From contig CP188828.1 in NCBI GenBank assembly GCA_050110875.1, forward strand, positions 1,240,001-1,304,000: DNA of 64,000 bases. The letters are read 5' to 3'. The position numbers and the translations under genes are program-made. The stretch comes from Methyloligella sp050110875. Lineage in GTDB: Bacteria; Pseudomonadota; Alphaproteobacteria; Rhizobiales; Methyloligellaceae. How positions within the stretch are numbered: position 1 is the stretch's first letter; each line of letters starts with the position of its first letter. Positions 44,385-52,540 of the stretch are shown here, one piece after another. Below the pieces are notes generated by a model. The model saw nothing but the letters and a program-made list of their open reading frames with translations, was not told the DNA's origin and made no database searches.

Positions 44385-44761
44385 TGCAAATCTCGCGCTC
44401 TGAGACCCGGCACCAGCGGCGGTCCGTACGCTCCGCCCCAGCGTCGCTGCCAGGCAGTCATTGAGTGCCCCTTAGGTCAGACAATCCTCTCACCCTCTAT
44501 ACCTCATTTTCCCGGTGCTCTGCCGAGGGTTGAGGGCAGTCGTAATTCGATTTTCATGTAGACTTCATCTACCATTCATCTCGGTTGAGCGGGAGAGTAG
44601 CGCAGAACCGGGACTTGTGGCTTTCGGGTTACCTCTGCCGGGTATTCCCGACATGTATGCCAAATTATCCTGATTTCTGTTTTGCCGTCCTTCCCGGGAC
44701 GGCTAGGTTCGACATAAAGCGCCGGCAAAGGCGATGAGTTCTTCGGAAAGGTTGGAGCTGG
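44385..44761. other. Divergent promoter region: kinase operon / exported-protein pair
   Basis: 377 bp without a gene. It must hold promoters for the minus-strand kinase operon and the plus-strand exported-protein genes. The only structure recognised is the set of 11-bp phased TTCAT repeats at 44553-44585. A plus-strand leader of about 175 nt would remain between the repeats and the first start codon. Confidence 0.55.
44553..44585 (+). promoter_or_regulatory. Three TTCAT repeats at 11-bp spacing (OmpR/PhoB-type operator)
   Basis: TTCAT begins at 44553, 44564 and 44575, exactly one helical turn apart (TTCATGTAGAC, TTCATCTACCA, TTCATCTCGGT). PhoB/OmpR regulators bind such direct repeats. It lies between the two-component operon and the exported-protein pair. 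A similar set occurs at 49448-49480 before the TonB-dependent receptor. Confidence 0.65.
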
Positions 44762-45613
44762 TTGGGGGGCCGCTTGAGACCGCTTCGGTTCGTATCGCGT
44801 CGAAAAAGAGGTGTTGTGCACGGCCTCGCTGCCATGGCGGCGGGCGCCGGCGTTGCGCTCGTGCCTGGTACGGTGCGTGCGGAATTCGAGATCCCGCAGG
44901 TCAATGCCGAGGCCGGTACGATCGAGGCCGAGTATCGCGGCGCGACCCATGACGGCATTCTCCTGGCGGAGCCGGGAGAAGAAAGAAATCTCGAGCAGAG
45001 CCATGAGCTGGAGTTCCAGCTCGCCCCATCCGATTGGTGGATGTACCGCATAACGCCCGGGCTCTCACAACCCCAAGGCGGCGATCTGGACTATAACGAC
45101 TTCGTTCTGGAGACCCAGTTCGTGCTGCTGCGCCGCCCGCCGGAAGGTCTCGGCATCGCTTTCATGCTCGGCTACACGCTGCATTTCGGAAACCTCAAGG
45201 ACGAGCCCGACGAGTTCGAATACGGTCCGATCGTCGAATACGCGACGGGGCCTTGGCTGCTGACGCTGAATCCGCTGCTGACACAGGAGAGCGGCGAGAA
45301 TTCCGAAGGGCTGCACGGGTTCGAATATGCGGCACAGCTGCAATACCGTTTCGCGAAGCATTGGGCGATCGCGGCGCTCGCCTTCGGCGAGATCGAGGAT
45401 CTCACGGATAGCGGCCCGTTCGACGATCAGATCCACCGGGCCGGGCCGACGCTCTATCTGCTGCTCGGCGAAGAGGAATTCGACGACTTCGCCTTGGAAG
45501 AGTCGGAGGGTCGGCCGGAATCGGCATGGAAGATCGGATTGGGGGCGCTGTTCGGCCTGACACCGGCGACAACGGATCTCTCCCTGAAAGCGATGGTGGC
45601 CCTTGAATACTGA
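44762..45613 (+). CDS. Exported, probable outer-membrane protein A (tandem paralog)
   Basis: 283 residues if translation starts at the TTG at 44762 (GGAG 5 nt upstream); another TTG follows four codons later. The upstream start is favoured because it keeps the basic SRRKR that begins a signal peptide (hydrophobic GVVHGLAAMAAGAGVALV, cut near VRAEF). The mature part has many alternating strands (VLETQFVLLRR, FMLGYTLHFGN, WLLTLNPLLTQE, AAQLQYRFAKH) suggesting a beta-barrel, and ends MVALEY. It shares with the next gene the phrases YRGA-[TS]-H and FGE-[IV]-ED. Function unknown; it is divergent from the kinase operon. Confidence 0.65.
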   Translation: MGGRLRPLRFVSRRKRGVVHGLAAMAAGAGVALVPGTVRAEFEIPQVNAEAGTIEAEYRGATHDGILLAEPGEERNLEQSHELEFQLAPSDWWMYRITPGLSQPQGGDLDYNDFVLETQFVLLRRPPEGLGIAFMLGYTLHFGNLKDEPDEFEYGPIVEYATGPWLLTLNPLLTQESGENSEGLHGFEYAAQLQYRFAKHWAIAALAFGEIEDLTDSGPFDDQIHRAGPTLYLLLGEEEFDDFALEESEGRPESAWKIGLGALFGLTPATTDLSLKAMVALEY

Positions 45614-46457
45614 CAGGCATAGACGGGCCACGCTTCGCGGTCTTCTCGGGCTTGGCGCCATGGCGGCGATTCTGCTCGCGGTGGCGGTTCCGGATATTGC
45701 TCGTGCGGAGTTCGAGGTGCAGGAATCGACCATCGATGCCGGCGAGATCCAGCTGCAATATCGCGGCGCGAGCCATACGGGGCTCGCGGGGTTCGAGGAC
45801 GAGGACGACGAAAAGCCGTTGCGTCAGAGCCAGGAATTCGAGCTGCAAATGAGCCCCACAAGCCATTGGCTGCTGGCCTTCACCCAAGGCTACACGGTGC
45901 CGGATGGCGAAACCTTCGAAATCAACGCCATCGAGTTCGAGACCCAGGTCGAGATCATCACCCTGGAGGGCGAGGGCATCGGCTTCGCCATGCAGGGCGG
46001 TTTGGAGCACGGGGTGGGGAATGCGCCGGAGGGCTCGGGCGATTTCCATTTCGGCCCGATCTTCGAATACGGCAAGGGCGACTTCCTGCTGACCAACGAC
46101 ATCCTGTTCTTCGACGAGAAGGGCCCCGACACGGAATCGGGCGTCTGGGGCGTCGAATACAGCCTCCAGGCCGCCTATAACGTGACCGACCGTCTGGTGT
46201 TGGCGATGGAAGCTTTCGGCGAGGTGGAGGACATCTCCTCGACCCCGTTCGAGGCGCAGGAGCATTATGTCGGCCCGAGCTTTTACTACACCTGGGGCGA
46301 CGACGACGATGGAGACGACTATCTCTCGGACCGGGCCTTCAGCGGCGAGACGGGCAAATACGACGAGTTCACGGTGAGTTTCGGCGTGCTGTTCGGCTTG
46401 ACGGAGGCGAGCTCCGACGTCGCCGCCAAAGTCTTCATCGGCTACGAGTTCAACTAG
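45603..46457 (+). CDS. Exported, probable outer-membrane protein B (tandem paralog)
   Basis: 284 residues from a TTG at 45603 that overlaps the previous stop by 11 nt, pointing to translational coupling. The signal peptide (GLLGLGAMAAILLAVAVPDIARA) precedes a mature part resembling protein A: FEVQESTIDAGEIQLQYRGA, EFELQMSPTSHWLLAFT, GFAMQGGLEHGVG, VLAMEAFGEVEDIS. It ends KVFIGYEFN. Two acidic patches stand out, GFEDEDDEKP and WGDDDDGDDYLSD, which could bind a hard cation. The paired layout suggests a gene duplication. Not assigned to a known family. Confidence 0.7.
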   Translation: MNTDRHRRATLRGLLGLGAMAAILLAVAVPDIARAEFEVQESTIDAGEIQLQYRGASHTGLAGFEDEDDEKPLRQSQEFELQMSPTSHWLLAFTQGYTVPDGETFEINAIEFETQVEIITLEGEGIGFAMQGGLEHGVGNAPEGSGDFHFGPIFEYGKGDFLLTNDILFFDEKGPDTESGVWGVEYSLQAAYNVTDRLVLAMEAFGEVEDISSTPFEAQEHYVGPSFYYTWGDDDDGDDYLSDRAFSGETGKYDEFTVSFGVLFGLTEASSDVAAKVFIGYEFN

Positions 46458-46488
46458 CTCGGCAGGTTCCGCAAATGAAGTCCTGCGT

Positions 46489-47301
46489 CTAACGTTCCCG
46501 GACGCTGAAGTGGTAGGGCACGACGAGGGTGAAGTTCTGGTTGCCCCAATCCTCGGGGATTGCCGGGAAGGGCGCGGAGCGCTCGATCGATGCGATGGCG
46601 GCCTCGTCCAGCACCTCGGAGCCCGAGCTCTTCTTGATCTCGCGGGAGATCAGTTCGCCCTTGCGGTTCACGGTGAAGCGGACCTCCACGGTGCCTGAGA
46701 AGCGCGAGCGGGGATTGACCTTGCCCTTTTCGAGATGGGTGCGGAGCGAGCCGATATAGGCGGTGCGGCTGGTGGTCGTGCCGCCCTCTCGCGCCTCGCC
46801 GGAGCTTTCCATCTGCTGGACGGTGGTCTCCTGGATGATGGTGGCAAGCTGCGGCGGGGGCTGCTTGGTCACCTCCTCGACCTCCGGATCGATCTCGACC
46901 TCTTCCGGCGGGGGCTCCTCGATCGGTTCCGTCTCCGGCTGAATATCGAGCTCCTGCTCCGGCCCTTCGGCCGATTCGATCACCTCGGTGTTCTCGAGCG
47001 GCTCGACCTGCTGGGGCGGGGCGACGGCCTTCTCGTCGATCTCGGCGGTTTCGAGCGTCTCGGTCTCCGGAACCGGCGGGCTCGGCTGAGCGGCCATGGG
47101 AGGAGGCGCCTCGACCGGATCCACGGTTATCTGGTCCTCGCCGAGCGCGGCGAGCCCTTCGATGGCAACGCCCTGCTCGACGACGAGCAGATCCTCGCCC
47201 GATCCCTCATGCAGGGCCTTGCCGCCCGGCTGGTAGAGGAAAAAGGCGGCCAGCCCCGCGTGGAGCGCGAAGGAGATCAGCCATGTCAGAACACGGATCA
47301 T
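46489..47301 (-). CDS. tonB: TonB energy transducer
   Basis: 270 residues: an N-terminal anchor (about 3-23, with the SFALHAGLAAFF helix including the TonB-type His), a Pro/Glu-rich spacer (about 60-160), and a C-terminal TonB domain (about 185-268) with YIGSLRTHLEKGK, RFSGTVEVRFTVNRKGEL and AAIASIERSAPFPAIP. It passes proton-motive energy to TonB-dependent receptors. It is the last gene of the exbB-exbD-tonB unit, 35 nt after exbD. A receptor gene lies 2.4 kb away on the other strand. Confidence 0.9.
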   Translation of the reverse strand: MIRVLTWLISFALHAGLAAFFLYQPGGKALHEGSGEDLLVVEQGVAIEGLAALGEDQITVDPVEAPPPMAAQPSPPVPETETLETAEIDEKAVAPPQQVEPLENTEVIESAEGPEQELDIQPETEPIEEPPPEEVEIDPEVEEVTKQPPPQLATIIQETTVQQMESSGEAREGGTTTSRTAYIGSLRTHLEKGKVNPRSRFSGTVEVRFTVNRKGELISREIKKSSGSEVLDEAAIASIERSAPFPAIPEDWGNQNFTLVVPYHFSVRER

Positions 47302-47336
47302 TGCGCTAGGCCGTCACTTTCCGGCCGTCCGACCAA

Positions 47337-47780
47337 TCACTCGCCGGCGCCCGGCTTGGGTTGTGACAACAGCGAAACGCGGCCATAGCCGCTTTGTCCC
47401 ACCAATCCGAGAATGTCCATGACGTTGCCGTAGACGCTCGCCTTGTCCGCGCGCACGTAAACGACGGTGTCGCCCTCTTCGGCGCGAATGGATTTGAGCC
47501 GCGGGATCAGGTTCTCCTGGCTCACCTGCTCGTCGCGGATATAGAGCTCGCCGTCGGATGTGAGGGAGACGATCATCGGTTTTTGCGGGTTGCTCACCCG
47601 GGAGGCGCTGGTCTTCGGCAGCTCCACCGGAACGCCGGCCATCATCAAAGGCGCCGCCACCATGAAGATGATCAGCAGCACCAGCATCACATCCACCATG
47701 GGCGTGATGTTGATCTCGGCCATGGGCTGATAACCGCCGCCTTCGTCGCCACCGCCGCCATTGCCGATGAACATCGCCAT
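47337..47780 (-). CDS. exbD: ExbD-type biopolymer transport protein
   Basis: 147 residues: one membrane helix (about 20-45) with the functional Asp in NITPMVDVMLVLLIIFMVAAP, and a periplasmic domain with VVYVRADKASVYGNVMDIL. Together with ExbB it forms the proton channel for TonB. Its start shares one nt with the exbB stop (TAATG). The N-terminus is Gly-rich. Confidence 0.95.
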   Translation of the reverse strand: MAMFIGNGGGGDEGGGYQPMAEINITPMVDVMLVLLIIFMVAAPLMMAGVPVELPKTSASRVSNPQKPMIVSLTSDGELYIRDEQVSQENLIPRLKSIRAEEGDTVVYVRADKASVYGNVMDILGLVGQSGYGRVSLLSQPKPGAGE

Positions 47781-48469
47781 TATTCGGCGGCCTTCCTGAC
47801 CGAGGGATTGGCGCGGGGCATGCGGCGGGCGATCTCCATGATGGAGCTATTGGCGCGGTTCGAGGCGCGGCCCAGGGAGACGGCGATCATGTTGTAGGCC
47901 ACCACCGCCGGAATGGCCGCGGCGAGGCCCAGCGCGGTCGCGATCAAGGCTTCGGCGATACCGGGGGCCACGACGGCAAGGCTGGTATCCTTGGCGTTGG
48001 CGATGGCGGTGAAGCTGTTGACGATGCCCCAGACCGTGCCGAACAGACCGATGAACGGCGCGGCGGAGCCTGTGGTGGCCAGGAAGGGAAGCCCGCTCTC
48101 GAGCTTCTGGAGGTCGACGCGAAGGGCCGCCTTCATGGCGCGCTCCAGACGGCCGCGGAACTCGCTCAAGGATTCGTGGCCGAAGGTGGCGGCCTCCCGC
48201 TCGGCTTCCGCGGCGCCCAGTACGTCGCCCACAATGCCATGCTGGGTATGGGCGGGCGGCACTTCGTCATCGACATGATGGGCCGCGCGGGCAAGCCGCT
48301 TGATGCTGCGGTTCAGCACCGAGATGCGGATAAGCTTTTCGAAGATGATCGCCCAGCAGGCCACGGAGGCGAGGACGAGCAGGATCATGACCCCTTTCAC
48401 CACGGGGTCGGCGGCCATGACCAGACCGTAGACTGTGAAGTCTGGTGAGGCGGTAGCGATATTCTCCAC
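47780..48469 (-). CDS. exbB: ExbB-type (MotA/TolQ/ExbB) proton channel protein
   Basis: 229 residues and three membrane helices (about 20-42, 125-150, 165-190). Family stretches are GLFGTVWGIVNSFTAIA and APGIAEALIATALGLAAAIPAVVAYN. It forms the pentameric channel around the ExbD helices. It begins 11 nt after the exported-protein gene at 48481, so the order is exported protein, exbB, exbD, tonB. Confidence 0.95.
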   Translation of the reverse strand: MENIATASPDFTVYGLVMAADPVVKGVMILLVLASVACWAIIFEKLIRISVLNRSIKRLARAAHHVDDEVPPAHTQHGIVGDVLGAAEAEREAATFGHESLSEFRGRLERAMKAALRVDLQKLESGLPFLATTGSAAPFIGLFGTVWGIVNSFTAIANAKDTSLAVVAPGIAEALIATALGLAAAIPAVVAYNMIAVSLGRASNRANSSIMEIARRMPRANPSVRKAAE

Positions 48470-48480
48470 GTCTTTCGCCC

Positions 48481-49056
48481 TTACTTAGTGATGTCTGCGC
48501 TGGTGCGCGAGGAAACGGAAAGGCCGGAGAAGCAATCGTCGAGCGTGCCGCTGTCGGTGCTGCACTCCATGATGTCGTTGATCAGGAAGCTACCGATCTC
48601 CTCGCAAGCCGTATCGGCTATGTCGAACAGTTTGACCAACGTCTTCTCCGGTCGAATGGGTCCGAGATCGATGGCGAAGCGATGGCCGATGATCCCGTCG
48701 GTCTGAAATTCGATCAGATCCAGCTTGAAGCTTTCATAATGGCGGCCGCTCTGGTTCCGGATCACAATATAGGCACGACACTTGTCACCTTGGGGTTCCA
48801 GCTTGTTGAGCTCCAGCTTCAACCCCTCGGTCTTGGACGCTTCGGCGGCTTCGGACTTGCCGGCCGTCGATGGCTCAGATGTCTCGGTGCCTGGGCTGTC
48901 CGAGGGCTGGGCGACGGATGGGCCGGTCCCCGCAAATTGACCGGCAACGATAAAGAGCGCGGCCATAAGCGTGGCTAGCGATCGCGTCAGCGCGGTCCGC
49001 CGGCTCGGCTGGTCCCGTAAGCCCGAAATGTTCAGCAAGAGTTTCCAGCACATCAT
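48481..49056 (-). CDS. Exported protein of unknown function, first gene of the exb-tonB operon
   Basis: About 191 residues from the ATG at 49056; the start is uncertain, since no ribosome site is clear and a TTG at 49095 is open. A signal-like segment (SRRTALTRSLATLMAALFIVAG) is followed by a Ser/Glu-rich linker and a folded domain: LELNKLEPQGDKCRAYIVIRN, ESFKLDLIEFQTDG, HRFAIDLGPIRPEKTLVKLF, with four mature cysteines that could form disulfides. Similar proteins accompany exbB-exbD-tonB sets in related bacteria as far as I recall. It may be a periplasmic factor of the TonB machine. Confidence 0.7.
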   Translation of the reverse strand: MMCWKLLLNISGLRDQPSRRTALTRSLATLMAALFIVAGQFAGTGPSVAQPSDSPGTETSEPSTAGKSEAAEASKTEGLKLELNKLEPQGDKCRAYIVIRNQSGRHYESFKLDLIEFQTDGIIGHRFAIDLGPIRPEKTLVKLFDIADTACEEIGSFLINDIMECSTDSGTLDDCFSGLSVSSRTSADITK

Positions 49057-49736
49057 TGGACCACTAACGCAATACCGACATTCAGATCCGAGCAATGCTC
49101 GATATGATGCCGTTCAAACGGCTTTGTGATGGAGCCAGGTCTCAAGCCGACTGGACGGCTACTTGTCTGTCTCCGATTGGGATAAATCTTCCCGGCTTTA
49201 TTCCAGTCCTTGCGGTACGCCTTTTTTAGCGTGCGACGAGACGGCCGCATTGAAAGACCGCGGCAATGGGTAGCGGGACTTATATCCCGAATCAACCGCC
49301 TTGGACTTGTGGTTCGGTCGCTGCCTCAAGGCGGAACCAGGATAAATGTACCACCGAAAAAACAGGCCAAGCCATTGAAACGCAAGCTGCAGCCCGGATT
49401 TTGTGGTAAGGATTTTGCCTAGTTTTCCCGCGTGTCCTGGGATGGCGTTAATACATCCTTCATGTTCTATTCACTTTGAAACTGCGACATTATCGCAGGG
49501 CACCGAACGTCGGTTGGGGGGCGATTCGGAGCGCATCGCAGGGACACTTCGCCAAAAGAGCGAGGGAGACACGGCCCGGGCAACAAAGGCCAAGATCTCC
49601 CAAAAAAGACAACCGGAAGCTGTTTCTACGGCGTTTTTCACATCCCTCCCAGCAGGCCGAGTGGAATCGGTCCATTATGCAAAGCCGTCGGCGCTGCGAT
49701 CGAGCCGGCGGAAATAACGACTGCAGGGGGTTTAGA
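49057..49736. other. Intergenic region ahead of the TonB-dependent receptor
   Basis: 680 bp without a convincing gene: short open frames at 49210-49422 and 49403-49717 lack ribosome sites and protein-like composition. The region carries promoters for the minus-strand exb-tonB operon and the plus-strand receptor. The set of 11-bp phased repeats at 49448-49480 is the only clear signal, leaving a leader of about 250 nt before the receptor start. Confidence 0.55.
49448..49480 (+). promoter_or_regulatory. TTAAT/TTCAT/TTCAC repeats at 11-bp spacing (OmpR/PhoB-type operator)
   Basis: Half-sites begin at 49448 (TTAAT), 49459 (TTCAT) and 49470 (TTCAC), matching in spacing and sequence the perfect set at 44553-44585. 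A CATTAT hexamer at 49488-49493 could be the -10 element at the distance used by PhoB-type activators. The probable target is the receptor gene at 49737. Confidence 0.55.
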
Positions 49737-52382
49737 ATGATTGCACGGGGGTGGGGATTAAGCGTCCTCCTGGCTGGGCTGCTGATTTTGCCGTTGAGCG
49801 CGCAGGCGCAGGACGGCGATACGGAGCAACAAGAGGTCGAAACCACGACGCCAGACAGCGAGGCCACGGCCCAAGACGCCGAGACAACGGCGCCGGACGG
49901 CGAGGCGGAGATTCCGCCGGTCGAGGTTATCCAAGAACAACCGCAGCCTGAGCCTTCACCGCCTCCGCAGCAGGTGACGCGCGCACCGCGGCCGGCACCA
50001 GCACCGACACCGCCGCCTGCACCGGTCGAGCCGGTATCCGCACCCATCGAGGTGCTGCCGCCAGACAACAATTTCGTCGGCATCCCGCCGAACGGCGTGC
50101 CGATGTCGCCGGTGAAGGGATCCGAAATCCCCGCTCAGCTCGTGCCCAGCGCCTTCTCCTATGTCTCCGGCGAAGCGTTCGACCGGCAGGACTATGTCGA
50201 TCCGCCTGCCGAGATCCTCGAGCAGCGGGTGCCGGGCGTGATCCAGTCGGATCTGCAGGGCAACGAGTTCCAGACCAACATTCAGTTCCGCGGCTTCGAG
50301 TCCTCGCCGGTGCAAGGCGTGGCGCAAGGCCTGGCGGTCTATCAGAACGGCATCCGGATCAACGAGTCGTTCGGCGATATCGTGAACTACGACTTCCTGC
50401 CGGAGATCGCGATCCAGGATATGACCATCGTCACAGGCAATCCGATCTACGGCTTGAACGCCCTGGGCGGTGCGCTGACGATCCAGATGAAGGACGGCTT
50501 CAGCTACCAGGGGGCGGAAGTCGTGGCCCTAGGCGGCTCCTTCGGCCGTGTGCAAGGCAACGCCCAGGTCGGCGTGCAGAGCGGCAACTGGGCGGCCTAT
50601 TTCGCGGCCGAGCGGATCAAGGACGAGGGGTATCGCGACTTCTCCGTATCCGACATCCGGCGCATGTATGCCGATCTCGGCTTCCGCAACAGCAAGGGCG
50701 AGTTCCACGTCAACTTGACCGCGGCGGATACCTCATTCGGTGTCACCGCCTCGGCGCCCATTCAGCTGCTGGCGGTCGACCGCGAGCGCACCTTCACCTC
50801 GCCGCAGACGACGGACAACAAGATGATCATGCCGTCGATCAACGCGAGCTATAATGTGAACGACAACGTCACGGTGTCCGGTCTCGCATATTACCGTCGC
50901 TTCAAGCAGGCGCATGACGACGGCAACATCTCCGAGGCCGAGCCTTGTGACGACGACGAGGCCATCCTCTGCATGGAGGGCGAAGAGGCGACCGACCAGT
51001 TCGGCAACCTCATCCCGACGCCCGACGGCGAGCTCGGCTCGATCGACAGCACCGGCCAGACGGCCGATAGCTGGGGCACCGCCATTCAGATGGCCAACGA
51101 CAAGGATCTGTGGGGCCGCGGCAACCACTTCATCGTCGGTGCCAGCTACGACCATGGCTCTGTGACCTTCAACGCGCAAAGCGAGCTGGCGGTCTTCCAG
51201 CCGCGCTTCGTGGTGACGCCGACGGGCACGACCTTCGGCGGTCCCGACGAGGTGGCTCCGAAGCTTATCGACACCGAGAACACCTATGTCGGCCTCTATG
51301 TCTCCGATACGTTCGAGGTGAACGATCGTTTGGCTCTGACCTTGGGTGGCCGGTACAACTACGCCAGCATTGAGCTGGCCGACCTCACCGGCGAGGACCC
51401 GGCTTTGAACGGAACGAACACCTATGAGCGGTTCAATCCGGCAGCCGGTCTGACCTATCAGCTGACGCCCGGCATCACCGCCTATGGCGGCTACTCCGAA
51501 GCGAACCGCGCGCCGGTTCCGGCGGAGCTCGCCTGCTCCGATCCGGAGCGTCCCTGTCTGATCGAGAGCTTCCTGGTGGCCGATCCGCCGCTGGATCAGG
51601 TGGTGTCCAACACTTGGGAGCTGGGTCTGCGGGGCGAGAAGATCGCGACCGACGGCTCCTCCCGCCTGACCTGGAATGCCGGCCTGTTCCGCACCTACAA
51701 CAACAATGACATCGTGACGGTGGTGACGAACTCCACCCGCGGTTACTTCCAGAACGGTGCGGACACGCTACGGCAGGGCTTCGAGGCCGGTCTGACCTAT
51801 CAAACCGAGAAATGGCAGGCCTACGCCAACTACGCCTATATCGATGCGACCTACGAGTCCGACCTGATCCTCAACGCGCCGGATAATCCGTCCGCCAATC
51901 CGGATATCTGCGACGGTGCCGATTTCGACGACGACGAGGGCGAGGAAGAGGAAGACGAGGAGCTGGCTTGCGTGTCCGTCCGGCCGGGCGACAAGCTCCC
52001 CGGCATCCCGCCGCATCGCTTCAAAGCCGGCATGGACTACTGGGTGACCGACAAGTGGAAGATCGGTGGCGATATCATCGCCGCGAGCAGCCAGTACTTC
52101 TTCGGCGACGATGCGAACCAGCAGCCGCAGCTCGATGGCTACTGGCGGGTGGATCTGCATACGAGCTATCAGATCACGCCGCGGATCCAGCTCTTCGCGC
52201 TCGCCAACAACGTCTTCGACGAGAAATACGGCGTGTTCGGCACTTTCTTCAATCTCGAAGGTGGCAACGAGGGTGCGGAAGCCGACCCCGAGCTGGGCGA
52301 GGACTTCTTCACCAATCCGCGTACCATCACCCCGGCTCCGCCTGCGGTTATCTATGGCGGTGCCAAAATCGCGCTCTGGTAG
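49737..52382 (+). CDS. TonB-dependent outer-membrane receptor
   Basis: 881 residues from the ATG at 49737 (AGGGGG 6 nt upstream). The signal peptide ends LSAQAQ; an acidic, then Pro-rich linker (about 30-105) precedes the plug (about 125-240: LEQRVPGVIQSD, TNIQFRGFESSPVQG, GNPIYGLNALGGAL) and a 22-strand barrel ending YGGAKIALW. Two acidic loops are bracketed by cysteines: C404-C412 around DDDEAIL, and C725-C745 around a run of Asp/Glu. The NALGGAL plug pattern reminds me of receptors in methylotroph PQQ/lanthanide loci (LutH type), but iron-complex uptake cannot be excluded. Neighbours: exb-tonB and pqqB. Confidence 0.9.
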   Translation: MIARGWGLSVLLAGLLILPLSAQAQDGDTEQQEVETTTPDSEATAQDAETTAPDGEAEIPPVEVIQEQPQPEPSPPPQQVTRAPRPAPAPTPPPAPVEPVSAPIEVLPPDNNFVGIPPNGVPMSPVKGSEIPAQLVPSAFSYVSGEAFDRQDYVDPPAEILEQRVPGVIQSDLQGNEFQTNIQFRGFESSPVQGVAQGLAVYQNGIRINESFGDIVNYDFLPEIAIQDMTIVTGNPIYGLNALGGALTIQMKDGFSYQGAEVVALGGSFGRVQGNAQVGVQSGNWAAYFAAERIKDEGYRDFSVSDIRRMYADLGFRNSKGEFHVNLTAADTSFGVTASAPIQLLAVDRERTFTSPQTTDNKMIMPSINASYNVNDNVTVSGLAYYRRFKQAHDDGNISEAEPCDDDEAILCMEGEEATDQFGNLIPTPDGELGSIDSTGQTADSWGTAIQMANDKDLWGRGNHFIVGASYDHGSVTFNAQSELAVFQPRFVVTPTGTTFGGPDEVAPKLIDTENTYVGLYVSDTFEVNDRLALTLGGRYNYASIELADLTGEDPALNGTNTYERFNPAAGLTYQLTPGITAYGGYSEANRAPVPAELACSDPERPCLIESFLVADPPLDQVVSNTWELGLRGEKIATDGSSRLTWNAGLFRTYNNNDIVTVVTNSTRGYFQNGADTLRQGFEAGLTYQTEKWQAYANYAYIDATYESDLILNAPDNPSANPDICDGADFDDDEGEEEEDEELACVSVRPGDKLPGIPPHRFKAGMDYWVTDKWKIGGDIIAASSQYFFGDDANQQPQLDGYWRVDLHTSYQITPRIQLFALANNVFDEKYGVFGTFFNLEGGNEGAEADPELGEDFFTNPRTITPAPPAVIYGGAKIALW

Positions 52383-52392
52383 AGCGGCTCAT

Positions 52393-52426
52393 CCCGGACG
52401 GGCGGTGGTGTTCGTCCGGGTCTCTT
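52393..52426 (+). terminator. Hairpin after the receptor gene (probable terminator)
   Basis: An 8-bp stem (CCCGGACG / CGTCCGGG) with a 12-nt loop, then TCTCTT. The tail is weak, but its place just after the stop supports termination. Confidence 0.55.
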
Positions 52427-52446
52427 CAAAGTCCCTGAGCAATACT

Positions 52447-52478
52447 GGGGTTCTCGGCAAATGCCGGGGACCCCTCTT
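52447..52478 (+). terminator. Second hairpin between the receptor and pqqB
   Basis: A 12-bp stem with G-U pairs (GGGGTTCTCGGC / GCCGGGGACCCC) around AAAT, followed by TCTT. It probably backs up the preceding terminator and separates pqqB from the receptor. Confidence 0.6.
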
Positions 52479-52540
52479 TCATGAACGCGCCATTAATTGG
52501 CTTGACGGGTGCGCGTTACATTGGCCATGCAACCGGTGCA

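Noticed and set aside
49210..49717. Two short plus-strand open frames before the receptor gene
   Set aside because: Basic, low-complexity translations without ribosome sites; the region is better read as regulatory.
49737..52382. Calling the receptor an iron-siderophore receptor
   Set aside because: No siderophore gene, Fur-type site or extracytoplasmic-sigma signalling domain is nearby, and the PQQ neighbours point elsewhere; the substrate is left open.
52383..52540. A possible pqqA peptide gene before pqqB
   Set aside because: The space holds two hairpins and no short frame with the E-x3-Y motif.
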